DNA of 6,475 bases from Methanobacteriota archaeon (GTDB taxonomy: Archaea; Thermoplasmatota; Thermoplasmata; RBG-16-68-12; EA-27). Both the position numbers and the translations under genes were made by a program. Below, one piece after another: positions 1 to 5,361 of the stretch. Each line of letters begins with the position of its first letter. The stretch's first letter is position 1. The stretch spans positions 1-6,475 of the forward strand of contig JACQPO010000005.1 in assembly GCA_016207545.1 (NCBI GenBank). The letters run 5' to 3'. The notes beneath the pieces are model-generated. The model did not search any database. It was not told the DNA's origin and was given only the letters and a program-made list of their open reading frames with translations.

Positions 1-12
1 GCGTTCACGACC

Positions 13-22
13 CACATATAGG
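13..22 (-). promoter_or_regulatory. Weak TATA-like element at left edge
   Basis: The minus strand reads CCTATATGTG here, just past the ctaB stop codon. With a typical archaeal spacing of about 26 nt, transcription would start just outside the window and run leftward, so this could be the promoter of a leftward gene off the left edge. No BRE-like purine run is clear, and no gene start can be seen to confirm it. The rest of positions 1-43 shows no coding sequence and no convincing terminator. Confidence 0.2.
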
Positions 23-43
23 TTGTGTGCCTATTCGTGGAAG

Positions 44-913
44 TCACACGCCGTGCAGCAGGCGATCCGCGATGAGCCCCACGAGGAGGGCCGCGAGGTA
101 CGGTCCCGAGGCGCGGTACCCGGCCCAGGCGTTCCGCACCGTCGGGGAGCGCAAGAAGCGGAACGCGTAGTACAGCAGAATTGCGCTCGCGATGATCGCC
201 ACCGCCAAGTAGGCGAGCCCGGAGACCTGGAGGACCCAGAACGAGAGGGCGAACGGCGGCACGAGGGCCGTGGACACGACGATCCACTTCGCGGCGGTCC
301 GCTCGTCCGTGATCGCGGGCAACATCGGCAGCCGCGCGCGGGCGTAGTCCTCCCGCATGCGGAACGCGAGGGCCCAGAAGTGCCCGGGGGTCCAGAGGAA
401 CACGAGGACCGCGATTAACGCCGCGCCGAGGCTCACGCTGCCGCTCGCCGCGGCGCTTCCCGCCAACGCGGGACACGAGCCGGCGAACCCGCCGATGACG
501 ATGTTCGCCACGCTCCGTCGCTTCAGGCCGACCGTGTAGACGAACACGTAGACGAGGAAGCCGAGGCCGACGAACGCGGCCGTGAGCGGGTTGACGAGGA
601 ACGCGAGGATCAACGCGACGCCGATGAGGCCCAGGCCCAAGACGAGCGCGCGTTCCGGGGGCACGCGGCCCGAGGGGATGGGACGGCTGCGGGTGCGTCG
701 CATGAGGCCGTCCACGTCTCGGTCGATGTACTGGTTCACGGCGCTTGCACCGCCGGACGCGAGGAGACCGGAGACGAGGAGGAGGGCGAACGGAAGGGTG
801 ACCACGACAGGGCCGCTCGTGACGAGATATCCGGACGCCGCGACGAGCAGGAGGAGTGCAGCGATGCGGAGCTTCAGGAGCTCCACATAGTCCCGCCAGC
901 CTGGTCGCGACAC
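44..913 (-). CDS. ctaB: Protohaem IX farnesyltransferase (haem O synthase)
   Basis: Membrane UbiA-family prenyltransferase that adds a farnesyl group to haem B to give haem O, the first step to haem A. From the chosen GTG start it has 289 residues, near the family norm. The first prenyl-diphosphate/Mg site is N60-QYI-D64-RDV-D68 followed by MRRTRSRPIPSG. Next come a LKRRSVANIVIGG segment (about 130-142), WTPGHFWALAF (about 174-184), and the second acidic site D189-Y-ARARLPMLP. About eight to nine hydrophobic helices are visible. The reading frame also allows a GTG at 970 (308 residues). I prefer GTG 913 because a BRE/TATA-like element lies about 26 nt upstream of it and the protein then begins MSRPGWRDYVELLKLRI, like other CtaB proteins. 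It is divergent from coxC and supplies haem O to CtaA, encoded in the same locus. Function is very secure; the start is less so. Confidence 0.95.
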   Translation of the reverse strand: MSRPGWRDYVELLKLRIAALLLLVAASGYLVTSGPVVVTLPFALLLVSGLLASGGASAVNQYIDRDVDGLMRRTRSRPIPSGRVPPERALVLGLGLIGVALILAFLVNPLTAAFVGLGFLVYVFVYTVGLKRRSVANIVIGGFAGSCPALAGSAAASGSVSLGAALIAVLVFLWTPGHFWALAFRMREDYARARLPMLPAITDERTAAKWIVVSTALVPPFALSFWVLQVSGLAYLAVAIIASAILLYYAFRFLRSPTVRNAWAGYRASGPYLAALLVGLIADRLLHGV

Positions 914-934
914 GGTCTCGCCATCGCCCAGGTG

Positions 935-949
935 TAGATAACGGTTTGG
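935..949 (-). promoter_or_regulatory. BRE/TATA-like promoter of ctaB
   Basis: On the minus strand this reads CCAAACCGTTATCTA: an A-rich BRE-like part followed by a TATA-like GTTATCTA. The centre of the TATA part is about 26 nt from the GTG at 911-913, the spacing expected for a leaderless archaeal transcript. It lies inside the longer possible ctaB reading frame, so it supports the shorter start. This is based on pattern only. Confidence 0.4.
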
Positions 950-1002
950 CGGCCTCGGGGCGGAGGCCACGCATGCGCAGAGGGGCGCGACGCACGCGGA
1001 GA

Positions 1003-1017
1003 CCGAAGGAGTTATAG
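1003..1017 (+). promoter_or_regulatory. TATA-like promoter of the coxC cluster, possibly bidirectional
   Basis: The sequence CGAAGGAGTTATAG lies in the gap between the divergent ctaB and coxC genes and resembles a BRE followed by a TATA box. Transcription starting about 26 nt downstream would give a leader of roughly 14 nt before the coxC ATG at 1054. The same bases read CTATAAC on the minus strand and could also serve the longer ctaB form (GTG at 970). Only a G-rich stretch, GGGTAGG, precedes the coxC ATG, so no clear ribosome-binding site decides the start. Confidence 0.4.
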
Positions 1018-1053
1018 TCCGGTCCCTCTTCCGCAGCGCCCGGAACGGGTAGG

Positions 1054-1866
1054 ATGGCGGAGGCGCACGCGGAGGCCCATGAGGTCCATCACCGCAGCAT
1101 CTGGCCCCTCACCGTCGCACTCGCGGGCGGCTTCGGGTTTGGCGGCCTCGCGACGCAGATGTGGCCCCTCGTCGTCATTGGCATCGTACTCCTCGGCGTC
1201 GGCGTCGGCGGCTTCCTCTGGCAGGACGCCCGCGGAATTTCGTTCGCCGTGAAGCAGGCGGCGGAGGAGAAGCCGTTCGTCGGCATCAGCGTCCGCAAGC
1301 TCGGGATGTGGATTTTTATTGTCTCCGAGATTTTCTTCTTCACGGGTCTCATCGGCGCCGGTCTTGCGTTGCGCGTCCGCGCGCCGTTCTGGCCCAATCC
1401 CGCCAGCTCCGATTTCCCGTTGAACGTCCCGCTCACCGCGGTGAACACGTTCATCCTGATTGCGAGCAGCTTCACGATGGCGGAGGCGGTCCACGCCGCG
1501 CATCTCGGCAAGGAGAAGCACATGAAGGTGTTCCTGCTCGCGACGCTCATCCTCGGAACGACGTTTGTCTCGATTCAGGCAATTGAGTACTTCAAGATCT
1601 TCCTCGAGGAGAACCTTACGCCGTGGCCCAACCCGATTCGGCCGGAGCTTGGCTCCTTCGGCTCCGCGTTCTACACGCAGACGGGGTTCCACGGCGCGCA
1701 CGTCACGGGCGGATTGTTCGGACTCGCGTTCCTCAGCGTGAAGGCGTTGCGCGGGCGCGCCTGGCCCAGCCGGGCGGAGACCGTCGAGATCGTCGGCCTG
1801 TATTGGCACTTCGTCGACGTCGTGTGGATCTTCCTGTTCCCCATCATGTACCTGATCGGGAGGTGA
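1054..1866 (+). CDS. coxC: Cytochrome c oxidase subunit III
   Basis: Subunit III (also CtaE) of a haem-copper oxidase: a membrane protein without redox centres that binds lipid and stabilises subunit I and its proton uptake. It has 270 residues and seven likely membrane helices (about 17-37, 39-57, 83-106, 124-143, 157-180, 208-230, 245-268), the usual seven-helix form. Family signatures are KLGMWIFIVSEIFFF (82-96, with the conserved Glu at 92), NTFILIASSFTMAEA (131-145), FYTQTGFHGAHVTGG (206-220) and YWHFVDVVWIFLFPIMYL (250-267). The N-terminus is rich in His, Glu and Ala. It is the first gene of the rightward cluster. Its stop codon is part of the ribosome-binding site of the next gene, only 2 nt away, so the two are co-transcribed and probably translationally coupled. 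Confidence 0.95.
   Translation: MAEAHAEAHEVHHRSIWPLTVALAGGFGFGGLATQMWPLVVIGIVLLGVGVGGFLWQDARGISFAVKQAAEEKPFVGISVRKLGMWIFIVSEIFFFTGLIGAGLALRVRAPFWPNPASSDFPLNVPLTAVNTFILIASSFTMAEAVHAAHLGKEKHMKVFLLATLILGTTFVSIQAIEYFKIFLEENLTPWPNPIRPELGSFGSAFYTQTGFHGAHVTGGLFGLAFLSVKALRGRAWPSRAETVEIVGLYWHFVDVVWIFLFPIMYLIGR
1859..1866 (+). promoter_or_regulatory. Strong ribosome-binding site of subunit IV gene
   Basis: GGAGGTGA matches eight bases of the complement of the archaeal 16S rRNA 3' end (AUCACCUCC). It lies over the coxC stop codon, 5 nt (from GGAGG) before the ATG at 1869. It fixes that ATG as the start, rejects the longer upstream reading frame, and suggests translational coupling to coxC. Confidence 0.75.
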
Positions 1867-1868
1867 CC

Positions 1869-2180
1869 ATGGCGGCCCCAACGACCGTGGCTCACGGAAC
1901 GGAGCGCATCGCGCAGGAACTCAAGCGGCCGTACGTGCTCGTGCTCGTCCTCCTCGCAATCGTCACGGTGGCGGAGGTGCAGGTCCCGACGTTGGGCCGC
2001 AACCTCGACTTCACGACGACGCTCCAGGCGAGCCTCCTGATGACCTCCTCCGTGGTGAAGGCCAGCCTCGTCGCCCTCTACTACATGCACCTGCGGTACG
2101 AGCCCCGGCTCCTGAGTCTTCTCCCCGTGGGCCCGCTCGTGTTCGTGCTCCTCCTCGTCGTTACGGTTATGTCCCACTGA
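1869..2180 (+). CDS. coxD: Cytochrome c oxidase subunit IV, prokaryotic type
   Basis: Small accessory membrane subunit of the oxidase (CtaF/CyoD-like, prokaryotic Cox4 family). It has 103 residues and three predicted helices (about 22-40, 52-74, 82-101), the usual size and topology. The hallmark is KASLVALYYMHLRYE at 64-78 at the end of the second helix, typical of this family. The start is fixed by the GGAGGTGA site over the coxC stop. The reading frame stays open upstream, but there it is a shadow of coxC. It sits between subunits III and I, in keeping with a role in assembling or stabilising the complex. The family has no catalytic residues. Confidence 0.88.
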   Translation: MAAPTTVAHGTERIAQELKRPYVLVLVLLAIVTVAEVQVPTLGRNLDFTTTLQASLLMTSSVVKASLVALYYMHLRYEPRLLSLLPVGPLVFVLLLVVTVMSH

Positions 2181-2200
2181 GGCCGCGTCGGCCACTGGGA

Positions 2201-2214
2201 CACAAACTATTTAC
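2201..2214 (+). promoter_or_regulatory. BRE/TATA-like promoter upstream of coxA
   Basis: CACAAACTATTTAC combines an A-rich BRE-like part with the TATA-like CTATTTA (2207-2213), an AT-rich island in GC-rich DNA between the subunit IV and subunit I genes. A transcript would start near 2236. That would make the TTG at 2235 nearly leaderless, or give a leader of about 20 nt to the GTG at 2256. It suggests coxA-ctaA have their own promoter besides read-through from coxC. Confidence 0.5.
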
Positions 2215-2255
2215 GGGAACCTCGGATAGGCGACTTGCTCGGAAGGGGTTCCTCC

Positions 2256-3809
2256 GTGGCTTATCCGACCGTCGTGAAGGTCCGCGAGGAGGCCGCGCTC
2301 GAGGCGCGGACGTGGCGGGAAGTCGCGTATCACTGGATGACGACGACGAACCACAAGGAAATCGGCATCCTGTACATCGTGTTCTCCTTCACGTTCTTCG
2401 TCCTCGCCGGGCTCCTCGCGATGTTCATACGGGCGGAGCTCGCGACGCCGGGCCCCACGATCCTCGACGAAAGCCGCTACGCGCAGTTCTTTTCGACCCA
2501 CGGGACGTCGATGATCTTCCTGTTCATCATCCCCGTCTTCGTCGGGTTCGCGAACTACTTCGTCCCCCCCCTGATCGGCGCGAAGGACATGGCGTTCCCG
2601 CGAATCAATGCCCTCGGCTTCTGGATGCTCCTGCCGGCTGCGGCGATGATCTGGATTGGACAGGCCGATGTCGGCTGGACCGGGTACGCGCCGCTCACGA
2701 ATCGGATTTACACGCCGGGCTCCGGAGTCGACCTGTGGCTCGCGGGGCTGATCATGGTCGGCACCTCCTCCATCCTAGGCGGCGTCAACTTCCTCGTCAC
2801 AATCTTCAAACTGCGACGCCCCGGCCTGACGTTCTGGAAGATGCCGCTGTTCGTCTGGGCGATGATGGCCACGTCGGTCATGGTCGTGATGGCCACGCCC
2901 GTGCTTGCCGGGGCGCTCACCCTTGCGTTCCTCGACCGCAACATCGGAACGTGCTTTTTCCTCACGACGGGCGCGTGCGCGGCCCACAGCCCGGGCAATC
3001 CCGGCGACCCGATCCTGTGGCAACACCTGTTCTGGTTCTACTCCCACCCCGCTGTGTACATCATGGTCCTGCCCGCGATGGGCGTCGTCAACGAGGTCAT
3101 ACCGAAGATGGTCCGCAAGCCGCTGTACGGCTACAAGGCGATGGCGCTCGCGCTCTTCGGCATCGCGCTCATCGGATTCCTCGTGTGGGTCCACCATATG
3201 TTCACGACCGGCCTCTCCCTCACCGCCCGGGCGCCGTTCATGTTCGCGACGATGGCGGTGGCGATCCCGACGGGCGTGAAGATTTTCAACTGGCTCGCGA
3301 CAATCTGGCGGGGTAGCATCAACTTCCGGACCCCGCTCCTTTTCGCGGTCGGGTTCATCGCGCTGTTCACGATCGGCGGCATCACCGGCGTGTACCAGGC
3401 GTCGATCCCCGTGGACTACAAGCTGCAGGAGTCGTACTGGGTCGTCGCCCACCTCCACTACGTGCTGTTCGGCGGCTCCGTCATGGGCCTGTTTGCGGCC
3501 GCGTACTTCTGGTTTCCGACGATCACGGGCCGGATGTACAACGAGCGCCTCGGGCAGATCCACTTCCTCGCGACGCTCGTCGGCATGAACCTCACGTTCT
3601 TCCCGATGCACTTCATCGGCCTCAGCGGGATGCTCCGCCGCACGTTCGACTACACGAACGAGATCGCGTTTTGGCCGGAGCTGGGCCCGCTGAACCTGCT
3701 CTCCTCGATCGGGGCGTTCCTACTCGGGGCGTCCCAGCTGATCTTCTTCTACAACGTGATCGTGAGCCGGTACAAGGGGAAGCCCGCGCCGGCGGACCCG
3801 TGGGCGTGA
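2256..3809 (+). CDS. coxA: Haem-copper oxidase subunit I (A2-type)
   Basis: Catalytic subunit (also CtaD) that reduces O2 to water and pumps protons. It has 517 residues and twelve expected helices. Low-spin haem a ligands are H82 (STHGTSMIF) and H401; haem a3 is bound by H399 (VVAHLHYVLFGG). CuB ligands are H264, H313 and H314, with Y268 as the His-Tyr crosslink partner. K-channel T339 and K342 (IPTGVK) and D-channel D111 (GAKDMAFPR) with N118 are kept. The usual Glu of HPEVY is absent: the motif is YSHPAVY (262-268), the mark of A2-type oxidases. R461-R462 match the haem-propionate arginines. The loop before helix VI is about nine residues longer than usual and has two Cys (233, 241). GTG 2256 follows a GGAAGGGG site at 2241-2248; TTG 2235 is an alternative start, adding seven residues. 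Confidence 0.97.
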   Translation: MAYPTVVKVREEAALEARTWREVAYHWMTTTNHKEIGILYIVFSFTFFVLAGLLAMFIRAELATPGPTILDESRYAQFFSTHGTSMIFLFIIPVFVGFANYFVPPLIGAKDMAFPRINALGFWMLLPAAAMIWIGQADVGWTGYAPLTNRIYTPGSGVDLWLAGLIMVGTSSILGGVNFLVTIFKLRRPGLTFWKMPLFVWAMMATSVMVVMATPVLAGALTLAFLDRNIGTCFFLTTGACAAHSPGNPGDPILWQHLFWFYSHPAVYIMVLPAMGVVNEVIPKMVRKPLYGYKAMALALFGIALIGFLVWVHHMFTTGLSLTARAPFMFATMAVAIPTGVKIFNWLATIWRGSINFRTPLLFAVGFIALFTIGGITGVYQASIPVDYKLQESYWVVAHLHYVLFGGSVMGLFAAAYFWFPTITGRMYNERLGQIHFLATLVGMNLTFFPMHFIGLSGMLRRTFDYTNEIAFWPELGPLNLLSSIGAFLLGASQLIFFYNVIVSRYKGKPAPADPWA

Positions 3810-3813
3810 GTCC

Positions 3814-4314
3814 GTGCGCGCGCTGAGGGCCCTCTCCCTGGCCTCCGTGCTCGGCGCGTGGGTCGTCATCTCGATTGGGGGTTTTGTGACCTCCACAGGC
3901 TCCGGCCTCGGGTGCCGGGACGTGATCCTGTGCGGGGAGGCGCCCTTAGGCTCCGCGGCGGCGACGATCGAGGTGACCCACCGTGTCGCGGCATGGATCG
4001 AGGGGGGCCTCGTCCTCGCGCTCCTCGTCCTCGTGTTGCTGCGGTATCGGAGCTGGAACCCCGTCCGCAACCTCACGGTGCTCGTCTTCGTCCTCATCGT
4101 CGTCCAGTCCGTCCTCGGGATGCTCTCCGTCGCCGCCGGTTATGGCGCGCTCGGCGACCTCAGCGCCTATCCCGTCTTTGTCGGCCTGCACCTTGCGGTC
4201 GGAACCGCTACGTTGGCGGTGGCCGTGCTCAACGCGGCGTTCATTTTCTTCCGGCCTCCGCTGGCGCCAGCCCCGACTGGCACATCTGCGCGAAGCACGA
4301 CCGTAGAGGTGTGA
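3814..4314 (+). CDS. ctaA: Compact haem A synthase (CtaA/Cox15 family)
   Basis: Integral membrane enzyme that oxidises the methyl group of haem O to the formyl group of haem A, using the product of CtaB. It has 166 residues and four helices (about 8-24, 61-77, 87-107, 122-146), half the length of the usual eight-helix enzyme, which is itself an internal duplication. Conserved parts are GGFVTSTGSGLGC (22-34), the Cys pair C34/C40 in GLGCRDVILC, IEVTHR with E53 and H56, and H126 in LHLAVG. The compact form is known from archaea (Aeropyrum pernix), so this is probably a whole, active enzyme and not a fragment; two copies may pair to mimic the full-length enzyme. The GTG start lies 4 nt after the coxA stop, showing co-transcription. 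The last 20 residues are a polar tail. Confidence 0.88.
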   Translation: MRALRALSLASVLGAWVVISIGGFVTSTGSGLGCRDVILCGEAPLGSAAATIEVTHRVAAWIEGGLVLALLVLVLLRYRSWNPVRNLTVLVFVLIVVQSVLGMLSVAAGYGALGDLSAYPVFVGLHLAVGTATLAVAVLNAAFIFFRPPLAPAPTGTSARSTTVEV

Positions 4315-4332
4315 TGCGCCTCGACGCGTTTC

Positions 4333-4346
4333 GGCAAAGTTTAAGT
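4333..4346 (+). promoter_or_regulatory. BRE/TATA-like promoter of the exported CxC protein gene
   Basis: GGCAAAGTTTAAG has a BRE-like GCAAAG (4334-4339) followed by the TATA-like TTTAAG (4340-4345) in the 54-nt gap after ctaA. Its centre is about 26 nt before the GTG at 4369, the spacing for a leaderless transcript. It argues against the GTG at 4345, which overlaps the element. Confidence 0.5.
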
Positions 4347-4368
4347 GGAATCCGTGGTAGGGAGACCT

Positions 4369-5361
4369 GTGCGCGCGCGGTTCCTCGCGGCGGTCGTCGC
4401 GTTCCTCATCATCGTCTCGCCACCGGCCGCGGACGTATGGAACCCGGTCCGGGTCGCCACCGCACACGAAGGAGGGGTCGACCACGGCGCGGTGTTCAAC
4501 GGCACGTTGGCGGCGCAGGCCTCGGTGACGCGCCATCTCGATTTTGAGGGCGGTCAGCCGCTCGTCGGCGGCTGGGTGTTCCTACTCGGGGCGAGGGTCG
4601 AGGGCGAGCTCGTCGCGCGCCTCACGGTCGGGGCCAGCGTGGCGAAGGAGTGGACAATCGCTCCGGGCGGCACGCAGATTCGGACGACAATCCTCCCGGA
4701 GACCGGCGTGTACGATTTGACCCTCGAGAATCCGGGCGCCGCCGACGTGCGATACTGGGCGTACTTCGACCAGTCGTGCCGATGCATCGGGAAGTTCGTC
4801 CCCGCGGAGATTCCCGACGGCTACGTGATTTTCAACACGGACACGACAGGCCCGAGCACCGTGTTCGCGCAGCTGAACGATCCCCCCGCGATGGACGTGA
4901 AGGTGAGCGCGGCCCTGCTCACGGGCCAGGAGGGGGTGTGGCCGTCGGACTTCCAGATCTTGGCTGTCTCTGCCACGCCCGTGCAGCGGACCGTGCGGGA
5001 CATCACCGTCTGGCTGCACGAGCTGCGGTTCGATGTGGGGACGGCAACAACCGTGTATTTCTTCGTTCAAGGCGTCGCGTTCCATGGAGACCTCAACACG
5101 CCGAAGGGCCAGCTCGCGATCAGCCCATACTACGAGGTGACGGAGAAGGCGGATTTGTCGCCGTTCCTCTACGTGGGGATCGCCGGGGCGTTCCTGATCG
5201 CGGGAATTCTGATCCTGCGACGCGTCCGGGCAAGCCCCGCCCCACGGCCCATCAAGAAGACGGAGGTCCGGCGACCGAGCGCGACGAAGGTCAATCGTCG
5301 CGGCGGCGGGCGTGGTGGATCACGTACACGAAAATCGCAACGCTCCCGACGGCGAACGTGA
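4369..5361 (+). CDS. Exported, membrane-anchored protein of unknown function with CxC motif
   Basis: I do not recognise this family. The product has 330 residues. The N-terminus MRARFLAAVVAFLIIV is a clear signal peptide, with likely cleavage near residues 20-22. The next 240 residues are rich in beta-strand-like segments and should lie outside the cell. They contain a Cys-Arg-Cys motif (C137, C139, the only cysteines) and an early HEGGVDH segment (33-39). A single helix (about 266-284) anchors it, followed by a strongly basic tail full of Arg, Lys and Gly. GTG 4369 is preferred over GTG 4345 because it gives a clean signal peptide and sits about 26 nt from a TATA-like element. The last 23 codons overlap coxB on the other strand. 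Its place between oxidase genes and the CxC suggest an assembly or copper-handling role, but that is inference; a structural accessory subunit is equally possible. Confidence 0.75.
   Translation: MRARFLAAVVAFLIIVSPPAADVWNPVRVATAHEGGVDHGAVFNGTLAAQASVTRHLDFEGGQPLVGGWVFLLGARVEGELVARLTVGASVAKEWTIAPGGTQIRTTILPETGVYDLTLENPGAADVRYWAYFDQSCRCIGKFVPAEIPDGYVIFNTDTTGPSTVFAQLNDPPAMDVKVSAALLTGQEGVWPSDFQILAVSATPVQRTVRDITVWLHELRFDVGTATTVYFFVQGVAFHGDLNTPKGQLAISPYYEVTEKADLSPFLYVGIAGAFLIAGILILRRVRASPAPRPIKKTEVRRPSATKVNRRGGGRGGSRTRKSQRSRRRT

Noticed and set aside
25..49. GTGTG...CACAC inverted repeat next to the ctaB stop, considered as a terminator
   Set aside because: Only five base pairs around a 15-nt loop, without a T tract on the minus strand; likely by chance.
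1191..1212. Short GGCGTC repeats
   Set aside because: They encode the Gly/Val-rich LGVGVGG helix of CoxC and reflect codon preference, not a repeat element.
1012..1881. Leftward open frame (289 codons) opposite coxC
   Set aside because: Highly charged antisense product of coxC with no domain pattern; stop-free antisense frames are expected at this GC content.
2312..3316. Long rightward open frame (334 codons) inside coxA
   Set aside because: A shifted frame of coxA with Arg/His/Pro-rich composition and no recognisable motif, whereas the coxA frame has every haem and copper ligand.
3814..4314. ctaA considered as a truncated pseudogene
   Set aside because: The half-size form is a known archaeal type, all key residues of one half are present, and the frame is intact with a close start after coxA.
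3858..4547. Rightward open frame running through ctaA and into the CxC gene
   Set aside because: Arg/Gly/Pro-rich shifted frame that spans the intergenic promoter element; both true frames carry clear motifs or a signal peptide.
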